29,166 bases of DNA from CAWFFV01 sp963814985 (GTDB lineage Bacteria; Chloroflexota; Ktedonobacteria; Ktedonobacterales; Ktedonobacteraceae). The stretch covers positions 1 to 29,166 of the forward strand of contig CAWFFV010000044.1 of assembly GCA_963814985.1 (NCBI GenBank), in the 5' to 3' direction. The position numbers and the translations under genes are program-made. Every line of letters starts with the position of its first letter. Positions within the stretch are counted from its first letter, which is position 1. The notes beneath the pieces were generated by a model that was not told the DNA's origin, ran no database searches, and saw only the letters and a list, made by a program, of their open reading frames with translations. This document shows, piece after piece, positions 17,905-26,062 of this stretch.

Positions 17905-19207
17905 TCAGCTTTTAACGACGCGAGGATTGCACCGCAAACTGCGTTTGGGCAACAAAGGGAAGCGCATGTCTGCGAGCAGACGCTCTCTTAAGGCTGGATG
18001 GTGCTCTTGACAGGTCTGCTGAACCTCAGAAAACGCGTTCGTGACAAGAGTGATGGCATGGGTAAAACTGAGGCGATCACAGTCCAGTTCTTGAGAAGTC
18101 GCTGATTGGAGCATCAAGGTCCGCACTGCATAGTAACCCAGCAAGACGCCATAAAGTTCCTGGAGAATACCCTCAGGGGTTTGACTGCGCAGGGTGCGCT
18201 GGCAAAGACGCTGGTGGGTATCGATCTCATCAATAGACAGTTCGATCTCCCATCGTTCGTGAGAAGTCTGGATCAACAGGTCTGCGGCAATGGTGCGAGG
18301 ATTGAGCAGGGTGGTTACCAGACGGTGAATTTCCTGGTGTCCAACTCGATTGGGATCATCAATGGTGTATTCAATGATACGCACCAAGAGAGAACTGCCA
18401 TGATGGTTGCCCGGTGTGTCTTGTGCAGAAAGGTAAGCCAGATAACTTCCATCAGAGAGTTGCCGCACATAGGTAGGCACCACACGGCTATCCAGACGTC
18501 CTAAGACATGAGCCCCCATGGCTCGGACAACCTGAACTAGGCAAGCATGAGCAAGACCACGATCGGGCAACACGAGCATTCCTCGGTTTGATCTTGCGCA
18601 GGAGAGCAAAGGCTAAACGCTTCTCGCTACTGCCGTAACTTCCAAAGGTGGCATCGATGATCAGATGAGTACCACACTCTTGCGAATAAACACCTCGTAC
18701 TTGTGGCCAGGAGCCAGCCCCGTGTTGAGAAGCGGGGCGACCAAAGGTCAGATCATTGGCAAAGGTGTCAGGCACGTTCTCCAGGGTACTATCAATGGCC
18801 ATCAATCGTAAGCCAAAGCGAAAGGCTCCTGGCGTTTGAGAGGTGGCATGTGGCTGGCAAATGTTCTGGAACACCTGCCGGAGCGGCTCAACTCCTAATT
18901 TCTGCCGGCGATAGGACAAGGCACTGGCTCTGGGCAAGTTCATGGCAGGATCAGGCCAGACATAACGCAGCCCTTGAGCTATCTTCTGCAGGACATGAGG
19001 GATCGACAAACTGGGCAAGAGTCCCATGGCAATGATGACCCAGATCACTGCTACCATGTTCAGTTCACGTTCGCGCTTTTCCCAAGCGTTGCATGTGCTG
19101 AGTACCTCGCTAATTACAGAGGCAGGGATGGTTTGCTCAAAAACATCCAGGCGCAGATCATGACAAAACTTGCTCTCTGGAGCAATTTGACGTAGGCTGT
19201 AAGGCAT
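17905..19207 (-). pseudogene. IS4-type transposase of the second element, one frameshift
   Basis: AAGGAG 7 nt upstream supports the ATG at 19207 (MPYSLRQIAPESKFCHDLRLD). The N-terminal reading runs to about 18600 and includes the first Asp in LMAIDSTLENVPDT. A second frame continues LVLPDRGLAHACLVQVVRAM (second Asp) and ERWEIELSIDEIDTHQR (Glu, with R-x3-E) to the stop at 17905. The sequence is clearly different from the other IS4-type transposase in this window. One frameshift lies near 18600. Confidence 0.8.
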
Positions 19208-19375
19208 GAGGGAGCTCCTTGTAACTTTCGCTGTGTGTGTTTCTTTTCTCCACAGAGTATGTCACAGAGTCCCCTTTCTTTTTATTTGAATGGTATTGGG
19301 CCTGGGCCGGATCACCGCCGTTGGACTCCCCAGCCATTTCCACCTGACTACTAGCCAGGCAGAGCGTGTTCCTGG

Positions 19376-20764
19376 TCAACCACTCTTTTGGAGATGTGGC
19401 TGCCAGTGATACTTGCGGTAAAAGCTGTGATGCACGTTCGCCGAGGTATTGAAATCGGCATGACACTTGTAAGAGCTGTAGGGACAAAAGAAGAGCTTGC
19501 CCCCTTTGCCTGGGATGCGCTGATCTGCTACCAGTCCGAACCTCAGCACTTTCGCACCACAGCGCGAACAATACTGCGACGTACCATGCGGGTTAACCTC
19601 GATGGTTACCACTCCTGCTGCATAGGCTTTTTCTTTCGCGAGTTGATTGATTTTGCCTTTGAGTTGATTGGCGTGTTTGCGATTTAGCCTCCTCGATTTG
19701 CTTCCGCCCGATGGTTTGATCTTGCGTAAGCGCTCGAAGACAGACACAGCCAGGATACTGAGTGCCTACCTCCACAATAGCGCGTGCGCGGCAGTCGTGA
19801 GCGCTGTCCTGATTCTGGCGACGTACATGTGCCCAGAGCTGCTGGTTGCTCCGCTCACCCTTGACCGCTTTGCCCGATTGCCACTGCTTTTTAGCGACTT
19901 GTTCGAGATGCCGATATCTGTGCTGATCGAGTCCCTGATCGGAGACAAAGCGCGTCTGGATGATTTGGCCATGTTGACGCACCGTGATCACCGCGAGGTA
20001 CTTCACATTGAGATCCACGGCCACTGTGACCAGATCAGGGTCACGCTTGCTCTCGATAATCTTTTTCGCCGTGATCGTCTTCGTTTGCAAGAAGTGGATG
20101 GCCGCTCCCAGCTTGGAGAGAACCAGTTTTGGACTCTCGGTTTCCCATCCTTCTTCGGCTCGCCGGCCCTCAAAATAGCGGTTGTAGCGGGTCGGATAGT
20201 GGACCCACGTCCACTCGGAACCGGTGTGGCTTGAGGCGCACAAAGCTCTTGCGCAGATCCAGTTCGTCCAGTTCGAGCGTCCAGCTCCCAGCATAGAGCG
20301 TAGGATGGTTGGTCGCGGTCGGTTTCCCTGGTTTCCCCTTTTTCTTGCCGGATGCCTGCCACTTTTGGAGAGTCGTCCCCTACCTGCGTGCTTTGCCGAT
20401 GCAATCATTGATCACGGATCTCCGATACCGATTGGGGAAGTCAGGAAATGCCCGACTGAAATTCCAATCCGAGAGCGGATCAGGGTGAGCAGAGGTTTCG
20501 ACCGTCCGAGATTCCGTCCAGGTGAGGAGCCGATCAGCGGAAATGAGGGCCACTTTGACTTCTCCCGTCCGTTTGGAGATGACCTGGACGCGTTCAGCGA
20601 GCTTGTCAGAATGGGCGAGGAAAAAGGCCAGGTAGAAGCGACGAGCCGCATCCAGGATCTGCACGGTTTCTTGCAATGCCCGGCGTTTACTTTCGATTCG
20701 CTCCGCCCTGTACTCGATCAGAGAGATCAAGCTGGAGCTTGGTAGTCCTGGCAGTTTGTCCCAT
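19376..20764 (-). pseudogene. tnpB: TnpB nuclease relic, IS605/IS1341 type
   Basis: TnpB is the RNA-guided RuvC-like nuclease of IS200/IS605 transposons. AAGGAAA lies before an ATG at 20764 (MGQTARTTKLQLDL). Pieces in different frames then follow: IESKRRALQETVQILDAARRF; VAVDLNVKYLAVIT (RuvC-I Asp); VFERLRKIK (RuvC-II Glu); a zinc finger beginning SQYCSRCG and continuing FFCPY and KCHADFNTSANV (RuvC-III Asp). At least three frame changes are needed. The length of about 460 codons is normal. No TnpA is adjacent, so the element would be a TnpB-only type. The 70 bp between its stop and the IS4-type end at 19308 may hold the guide-RNA end. Confidence 0.8.
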
Positions 20765-20915
20765 ATCTTACATTTCCTTGGAGAAGATGCAATAGAAGCT
20801 TCTTTATCTTCTAAAACATCCGCTCCACAATAGTGCCCTGCTCTATCTGCTCACGTTCATCCTTGTCAATGGGATTTGGAGGTCCTTGCTCATGCAGTCC
20901 CCACACGAAGCAGAT

Positions 20916-21476
20916 TCAGTTGTCCCTGATCTCTGTCCAAAACGACTCAGGAGGTATCCACTGCCATAAGCCGAGATGTCCAGTAGCTACTATTGGTTGT
21001 TTGAGGCGATAGACCGCGCCAAAGTTCCAAGCATAACGTCCTGGCTGATAGTTGCCAAAAAATCGCTCGTACTCATCCATCGGATAGTCCAACTCAATAC
21101 GTTCAACTTTCTCCAACCAGGCAATGGCGATAATATGCTTCAACGGCAGATTCCAGGCAAATCGTCGGCGCAGATCCCTGGAATACCCAGCCTTCTCTAG
21201 CACCTCACGGAAAGGCGCTTCATCACAAATCATCTTTGCCTCTTGAGTGAGCGTTCCTGAGACATGAATAGCCATAGGATATCCCCAGTACTTTGTTGGT
21301 GCTGACCAGGAACGCGTCTCTTTTTTCTTGGCCTCAACAGCAACAGCCGTTCCCCAAGGGTCCGTAAACGATAGGGTGGTCACGGTATCGCGTTGCAGCA
21401 GTTTTACGAAAAGCAGTTCGAGAGCCGATGAGTTAGCTTCTGATGTTTGTGGGATACCCAGCGTTGTATTAATCAT
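20916..21476 (-). CDS. ASCH-domain-like protein
   Basis: The 186-aa product ends with a PUA-like/ASCH pattern. RRRFAWNLPLKHIIAIAWLEKV and FFGNYQPGRYAWNFGAVYRL are followed by GHLGLWQWIPPE, the usual GRYAW...GxxGLW signature. ASCH domains bind RNA or modified nucleotides and are common on mobile elements. AAGG lies about 9 nt before the ATG at 21476. Past the stop (RDN-TGA) the same frame stays open and coding-like (ICFVWGLHEQGPPNPIDKDE..) to a TAG at 20811. The gene may originally have been about 35 residues longer, with TGG mutated to TGA. Confidence 0.65.
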   Translation of the reverse strand: MINTTLGIPQTSEANSSALELLFVKLLQRDTVTTLSFTDPWGTAVAVEAKKKETRSWSAPTKYWGYPMAIHVSGTLTQEAKMICDEAPFREVLEKAGYSRDLRRRFAWNLPLKHIIAIAWLEKVERIELDYPMDEYERFFGNYQPGRYAWNFGAVYRLKQPIVATGHLGLWQWIPPESFWTEIRDN

Positions 21477-21512
21477 TTAGTATACCTTTTCTATAGGGCT
21501 ATAAGAAATTCC

Positions 21513-22271
21513 CTATAAACACTCCGCGCACCATCCATATTGCTGTTCGATAGCACTCTGAAGCAGATGTCCACACGAACAGCGCTCCGGCTTTGCAGGA
21601 TAAACTGGAGAGACGCCAACGGCAAGAATAACTCCCTCGTCGACAAGTCGATTGATCCAGCTGAATTGGATTGGCATAATCTGGGCAACCAGAATGGCAA
21701 CAAGGCCGCCTATCGTACAAATCGGCACTATCGTTTGTAAAAGGGAAGGTATATACAAGTTGTCGAGCTGCATGGTATGCCTCATAATCGGGATTGATCA
21801 CCAACGAGAGCACCATATGGGGCAAGGTTGGTACCGGTACCGGACGCTTGAGAGAACTGGTCAGGCGCTCTTCGGGAGTGAGCGGAGCACAGTTGATGCA
21901 GAGCCTGTCGAGGAACAAGCTCGACCTGGTCAGGGCTACAATACTCCCCCACAATAAGCATCGCGTCTCGAAAGCAGAGCATCTTCCTGCCCACACGATG
22001 GACATATCCCAACAGACTCATCTCGGTGCGAGGCTAGAGTTGCCTGCGCTCCCTGTGCCCAGGCATCAAGAAAGAGAGATTTGTCGTCTACATGACTCAC
22101 AAGCAGGTCGGCATCGTGCTGTGCAGCTTGTTGCTGTTGCTCTAGAGGACTGAGAGGATAAAAACTGGCATAGGCACGCCCACATTGCCAACCCAGCGGG
22201 ATGACATGCTCTCGGGTCTCGCTGGATGCCCCTTGCGTGGCATTGGAAAAGTTTGTGTATAATGTTTGCAT
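21513..22271 (-). pseudogene. Membrane protein with two zinc-ribbon motifs, frameshifted
   Basis: From the ATG at 22271 (AGAGG upstream) the N-terminal part reads MQTLYTNFSNATQG to GICPSCGQEDALLSRRDAYC. The frame then changes near 21950 to LFLDRLCINCAPLTPEERL, completing a CxxC...C...CxxC ribbon. It changes again near 21790 to LLQTIVPICTIGGLVAILVAQ (a likely membrane helix) and a C-terminal RCSCGHLLQSAIEQQYGWCAEC (second ribbon). The function is unknown. It precedes the ASCH gene by 36 bp and probably shares its transcript. Its first codons and leader resemble those of the ORF at 24960. Confidence 0.5.
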
Positions 22272-22390
22272 AGTAACCTCTTTGACTGTTCTTGAGTGGC
22301 TCGAAAATTGCCTATAGCGCTACGATGACGCGTGCAGGTTTTTAAACAATGCAGAGCGCTGAAGTTTGCTCATCGCGCTTGCTTCGATTT
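22235..22390. repeat. Duplicated sigma-gene tail plus leader, copy 1
   Basis: This segment is a diverged direct copy of 24925-25085. On the minus strand it carries about 25 codons matching the sigma factor's last helix (QIEASAMSKLQRSAL against QLEANAMRKLQRSAL) with its own stop. The shared leader (GTAGCGCTATAG, CAATTTTC, AAGAGGTTA) follows, then the first codons MQ(T/I) of the next gene. Only the tail of the sigma gene is present. Confidence 0.75.
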
Positions 22391-22434
22391 GGTGAGAGTG
22401 AGGTGGGATAATCAAGGTCAAGCCTCATTCCCGA

Positions 22435-23039
22435 CTAGGTCGGCGGTGGTGGTGGATTGGTCCTGTTGCGCTGCATAAGACCTGCTCCCAAGCCCTTGAG
22501 CGCCGCTGCTCCCTGCCGATCAATATTCGCTTCCTTGCTTTCTGCACTTCCATTGGAATTGGTGCTCGCTTCTGATGGCACCGGGGGCACCAGAGGCCAT
22601 GCGGGAGCAGATTGAAAGATGGGCGTGCTATAGCGGGTTTGCATGTCACCCAGCAGAAGCGCCTGCTGGCGCGTCATCTCGGCTACCTCCTTGCCTGTAT
22701 ACCGCCCAGCGTACAGACCACTCTTGTCAGGACCTGCCAGGATGATCTCTACCAGTAGTCCATGGTGACTGCTTGCTCGCAAATCCGCGACCGATTTCGT
22801 CTCTCCCCATACAGGTTTTCCAGATGGGTTTGCAGGTCTTTGATGAGTTGTTGATCGCGTGGTTCCAGAGCAAATTCCTCCATCTGCCAATTCGCTCTGG
22901 CTTTGAGTTGCCCTGAACTGTCTGCAGAAGTTTGCTCGTTTGGCTCTTCGACTGACTCTGCCATTTTCCGCCGAGCTCGCGTCGTTGATTGTGCAGCAGT
23001 TTGACTACGGGGTTTGGAGGTTTTTTCTTTCTCTGTCAT
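22435..23039 (-). pseudogene. Gene in the ParR position, unknown family, one frameshift
   Basis: The ATG at 23039 (MTEKEKTSKPRSQTAAQ) opens a basic, Ser/Thr-rich N-terminus. An acidic stretch, EFALEPRDQQLIKDLQTHLENLY, follows. A frame change at about 22795, in GGGGAGAGACG, leads to VADLRASSHHGLLVEIIL, KEVAEMTRQQALLLGDMQTRY and a Pro/Asn-rich tail ending RTNPPPPPT. I recognise no family. It lies 50 bp downstream of the ParM-like gene, where type II partition operons encode the centromere-binding adaptor ParR. That role is inferred from position only. No ribbon-helix-helix motif is obvious. Confidence 0.45.
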
Positions 23040-23048
23040 GCACCTGCT

Positions 23049-23077
23049 CTGACATAGCAAATTTCTTGCTATGTCAG
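23049..23077 (-). promoter_or_regulatory. 12-bp perfect hairpin before the ParR-position gene
   Basis: CTGACATAGCAA (23049-23060) and TTGCTATGTCAG (23066-23077) form a perfect 12-bp stem with a 5-nt loop. It sits between the ParM-like stop at 23090 and the ATG at 23039, ending about 9 nt before that ATG. No T-tract follows on either strand, so it is not a classic terminator. It could be a protein operator, an mRNA processing site or a translational control hairpin. Confidence 0.7.
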
Positions 23078-23089
23078 TCCTTTCTCATA

Positions 23090-24379
23090 CTAGCCGCCGT
23101 ATTCGCGGTTGCGATTGATCGAATCAAAGAGCGCGGCAATATAGGTGCCATAGCTATTGAGCATCGAGGTTAGACGAGGATCCACAAAGAAGAGTCCGTC
23201 TTTGCGCCGTTCGGTCCGCTGTTTCAGGAGCTGATAAAGCATCGGATTTTCCAAGCCCCCGCCAACAAAGCCCACCTGGGAACTGTCCTGCTGCAAGATT
23301 TGCAGCACATCTACCAGCAGCCGTTCGGTGGCCTCTTCTAAGAGTTTCATATCGATCACCTCCGAGAGTGGGCGTCGCATGCCATGGACCACGATGCTCC
23401 CGTCGGCAATGGCGACCTGGCTGGTGATATCGCTGAGGCTGAGGTTGGGAAATTGCTCCCTTATCGCCTCGGTAAAGACCCGCGCGATATTGATACTCCC
23501 CTTTCCTACACCCAGTCTACCTCCGGTGCCGACCAGCTCAATCCCGTTATCCCCAGTGACGCGGCGTACGCGATAGTATTGGGTATGGCCACCACCAAAA
23601 TCCACCAGCGTTTCTTCCACTAAGCGGCTGGGGATCAATTTGCCATCTAGGCCATAATTGAGCGCCGTCCATGCTCCAGCCGTCTGCGGAGTGGGAATAG
23701 TCTCAGCAAAGTAGAGGACGTATTTTTCGACCTTCCGTGATTTCCCTTCTTGGCGAATGCGCGCAACCTCAAAGGTTTGCCCGTCCAGTAACTCGAGCGC
23801 TGTGGCGCTGGATTCGCGGAAGGAACCCGCCTCGAATTCCTCATTGGGGGCGGCAAAGCCCAGCACAAGGAAATAGGTCTTGTCTGCCGGGTAATGCGCC
23901 AAGTGTAAGCTCTCTGTCAGGGAGGCCAGCAGGAAATGGAGCTGGCGGGTATCCGTTGAGTTCAGGCGTTCCTCGGTGGCTCCTACGCCCAGAGAGAGGC
24001 TTTCAGAATCGCAGTGCTCTAATGCCGAGCGTCCGATCAGGAACTCTTGGGAAAAGACACTTGGAACCGCATTTAGATTGCGCACCTGGTAGGTGGTTCT
24101 GGCTACCTTTGTGCGGGCTCGTTCGGCAGGGCCGGTGGCCACGATCACCGCATTGGTGACAAGCTGATTGCTGGTGGCATCGGCAAGCACCATCTTGGCA
24201 CGATAGTTGCCATTATCAATGGCGACCGGGATGCCTGGCCGTTGGTTAAGCGCGGTCAGAGTGATCACTTTGGGCAACTTCTGCCCTGTAGGCGTGAGCA
24301 GCGGGCCACCTTCAAGCAACAGATGGTAGAGTGATTGAGCAACCGGATCGCTGGTTGCAGGCGTGATTGATGATTCCAT
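23090..24379 (-). CDS. ParM/StbA-like actin-family plasmid segregation ATPase
   Basis: This 429-aa product belongs to the bacterial actin-like superfamily. The phosphate-1 loop is VAIDNGNYRAKMV (residues 53-64). The phosphate-2 motif LVDFGGGHTQYYRVR is in the middle of the protein, and the adenosine motif GFVGGGLENPML is near the C-terminus. Such proteins polymerise into filaments that push sister plasmids apart when a centromere-bound adaptor caps them. GAAGGA 6 nt upstream fixes the ATG at 24379. Repeat copy B begins 85 bp upstream and the next gene follows 50 bp downstream, giving the order centromere-parM-parR known from type II partition loci. The gene is intact, which argues for selection. 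Other actin-like roles such as chromosome or phage segregation remain possible. Confidence 0.85.
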   Translation of the reverse strand: MESSITPATSDPVAQSLYHLLLEGGPLLTPTGQKLPKVITLTALNQRPGIPVAIDNGNYRAKMVLADATSNQLVTNAVIVATGPAERARTKVARTTYQVRNLNAVPSVFSQEFLIGRSALEHCDSESLSLGVGATEERLNSTDTRQLHFLLASLTESLHLAHYPADKTYFLVLGFAAPNEEFEAGSFRESSATALELLDGQTFEVARIRQEGKSRKVEKYVLYFAETIPTPQTAGAWTALNYGLDGKLIPSRLVEETLVDFGGGHTQYYRVRRVTGDNGIELVGTGGRLGVGKGSINIARVFTEAIREQFPNLSLSDITSQVAIADGSIVVHGMRRPLSEVIDMKLLEEATERLLVDVLQILQQDSSQVGFVGGGLENPMLYQLLKQRTERRKDGLFFVDPRLTSMLNSYGTYIAALFDSINRNREYGG

Positions 24380-24464
24380 AGAGATCCTTCTTCTTTCTGA
24401 ATTGAAACAACCGACAACGTACGGGTGATGTGTAGGGAATTGGTAGGATGTGCATTGGTACGAA

Positions 24465-24833
24465 CATGCAGGTGCGCACATTTTCCCCTACAAAACCCCG
24501 ACAGTTTACCCGTGATTGATAGGGAGTTTGTAGGGAAGAGATGTGGCTTGTGACGCCGACGACCTATTTTCCCCTACAAAACCCCGACAGATTCCCTACC
24601 AGTTACGGGGAATCTGTCGGAGAAAATGTGTACGCCTTTCCCAAAGGCCCTGGAAATCCCCCGACCAAACCCCGACAAATTCCCCGTAACTGGTAGGGAA
24701 CGCACAGCATGTGCGAGCAATCGAATGGTGTGCCAAAGCCGCCCATGCTTCGATAGAGAGCCGTAGGCACGGTTCCTGTGGTAAAAATGAGGCATTGGAG
24801 CGGCCACGGGTAGTGCCACGGCACAGGAAGCCG
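24465..24833. repeat. Dyad-rich 369-bp repeat, copy B (candidate parC-like region)
   Basis: This is the second copy of the block at 7671-8038, in the same orientation. It has three dyad sites at 24506-24526, 24592-24612 and 24680-24700. The middle one has 13-bp perfect arms (24584-24596 and 24608-24620) around an 11-nt core inverted relative to copy A. The GCCTTT-CCC-AAAGGC hairpin is conserved at 24634-24648. The block lies upstream of the ParM-like gene. Further degenerate half-sites (GTGTAGGGAATTGGTAGG) lie at 24429-24446 towards the gene. Confidence 0.8.
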
Positions 24834-24960
24834 ATTGGGAATTGCTATTGCTGATCGTGGGAAACACGGTATTACTGGTCCGCCTGACTAAACTAACATG
24901 TTGCCCCCGTAGAGGAAGCTCCTGATCGTTGGTTGGAAAAGTTTGTGTGGAAATTTGCAT
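24574..24960 (-). CDS. Hypothetical ORF running into repeat copy B
   Basis: The ATG at 24960 has AGAGG upstream and sits behind a leader shared with the gene at 22271. The first 45 codons or so (MQISTQTFPTNDQELPLRGQ...) may be genuine. From about 24833 the frame runs through the repeat, which is probably not coding. The 128-aa product is therefore likely a truncated gene fused by chance to repeat sequence. No family is recognised. Confidence 0.3.
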   Translation of the reverse strand: MQISTQTFPTNDQELPLRGQHVSLVRRTSNTVFPTISNSNSQSASCAVALPVAAPMPHFYHRNRAYGSLSKHGRLWHTIRLLAHAVRSLPVTGNLSGFGRGISRAFGKGVHIFSDRFPVTGRESVGVL

Positions 24961-25085
24961 AATAACCTCTTCATCTGTTCTTTGTGATTTGAAAATTGTC
25001 TGCAACTATAGCGCTACAAAGATTTATGCAGACTTCTCAGCAATGCAGAGCGCTGAAGTTTTCTCATCGCATTTGCTTCTAACTG
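24925..25085. repeat. Sigma-gene tail plus leader, copy 2 (parent copy)
   Basis: This segment holds the true 3' end of the sigma gene, the 54-bp spacer and the start of the ORF at 24960. It is repeated in diverged form at 22235-22390. Conserved blocks are CAATGCAGAGCGCTGAAGTTT, ATAGCGCTAC, GAAAATTG and TTGGAAAAGTTTGTGT (plus-strand spelling; first block 21 positions less its last base). Confidence 0.7.
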
Positions 25086-26000
25086 CCGGGTACGCTCGCG
25101 TGTGATCCCTAATCGCTTCCCAATCACTTCGAGGGTATGACTCCGTTTTCCGCCTAAGCCGAACCGCAGTTGGATAATGAGAAGCTCGCGCCCTTTCAGT
25201 GTCTGTTTGAGAAGACATTGCACCTCATCACCAAGCGTCGCTCCAGCCACCTGATCCTCGATGGAGTCAACGTCATCAGGCAGCAGGTCGCCGATAGTCC
25301 GGTCTTCTGCATCTCCATACTTCGGCTCATCCAAAGAAATAGGCGAAGCAGTCGCACGGTGTAGTTCTGTTATGCGCTCTACGTTAATACCAGTCGCCTT
25401 GACTAGTTCTGTATTCGTTGGCTCACGCCCCAGTGTCTGCAAATAGTGACTGCGAACACGCTTGATCTGGCGGAGTTCCTTGTGGACATAACTGGGAATA
25501 TGGATAAGACCAGATCTCTCCTCTACTGCGCGACCCATCGCCTGATGGATCCAATGGATGGCATATGTGCTAAACTTATGGCCCTTTGTATGATCGAACT
25601 TCTCAACAGCGTGGATCAGGCCAATATTCCCCTCCTGGAGCAGATCTAAGAGGCTCAGACCTGTCTTACGCCCAACATACTTACGGGCCACGCTGATGAC
25701 CAAACGGAGGTTCGCTTTAACCATCTGATGTTTTGCTTCTGCGTCTCCGCATAAAATCCGCTGGGCAAGAGCTAATTCTTGCTCGGAGTCGAGCACTGGG
25801 ATATCTCCCATATCCCACAGATATATGTCCAGCTCATCATTCTCATCATTACTTGAGCGAATGATACCCTTGTTCTGCTTCACTTCACTTGAGAGGATAG
25901 CTGCCGGAAAAACTTCGTGAGCAGATGTGCTATTCAGTCTCTTCCGCCCTCTCGCTTTTGTGTGTTGCGTCGGTTCTTGTAAAAGCATCGTATGTGGCAT
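25014..26000 (-). CDS. RNA polymerase sigma-70 family factor, group-2-like
   Basis: The 328-aa product is intact. Region 1.2 is around residues 57-90 (DIYLWDMGDIPVLDSEQELALA). Region 2 covers about 92-165, with NLRLVISVARKYVG, DLLQEGNIGLIHAVEKFD and KFSTYAIHWIHQAMGRAVEE. Region 3 includes IPSYVHKELRQIKRV. Region 4 has the helix-turn-helix LGITRERTRQLEANAMRKLQ. It lacks the long region 1.1 of housekeeping RpoD, so it resembles an alternative RpoD-like factor. GAAGGG lies just before the ATG at 26000; a second ATG at 25988 is possible. It sits between the TIR-like gene (63 bp upstream) and the ParM operon. A plasmid-borne sigma factor could direct transcription of element genes. Confidence 0.85.
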   Translation of the reverse strand: MPHTMLLQEPTQHTKARGRKRLNSTSAHEVFPAAILSSEVKQNKGIIRSSNDENDELDIYLWDMGDIPVLDSEQELALAQRILCGDAEAKHQMVKANLRLVISVARKYVGRKTGLSLLDLLQEGNIGLIHAVEKFDHTKGHKFSTYAIHWIHQAMGRAVEERSGLIHIPSYVHKELRQIKRVRSHYLQTLGREPTNTELVKATGINVERITELHRATASPISLDEPKYGDAEDRTIGDLLPDDVDSIEDQVAGATLGDEVQCLLKQTLKGRELLIIQLRFGLGGKRSHTLEVIGKRLGITRERTRQLEANAMRKLQRSALLRSLHKSL

Positions 26001-26062
26001 TTCCCTTCAAACTTCCTTTGTATCATTAGCGGCACGCTCCCGAGCGTACCTTGTCCACACCC

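Larger units (their letters stand above)
16223..19308 (-). mobile_element. Second IS4-type insertion sequence, carrying a nested insertion
   Basis: The left end (GGCCTGGGCCCAATACC, 16223 on) and the right end (inverted GGTATTGGGCCTGGGCC, ending at 19308) form inverted repeats that continue inward as TTCAAATAA. The only intact-looking gene inside is a transposase on the minus strand. An IS256/MULE-type element is inserted about 40 bp inside the left end. No matching target duplication was found at the outer edges, so one flank may have been rearranged. Confidence 0.75.

Noticed and set aside
18106..18504. 132-codon plus-strand open frame
   Set aside because: It is antisense to the second IS4-type transposase and has no independent start signal or domain.
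19668..20234. 188-codon plus-strand open frame
   Set aside because: It is the antisense shadow of the TnpB relic. RuvC motifs are found on the minus strand.
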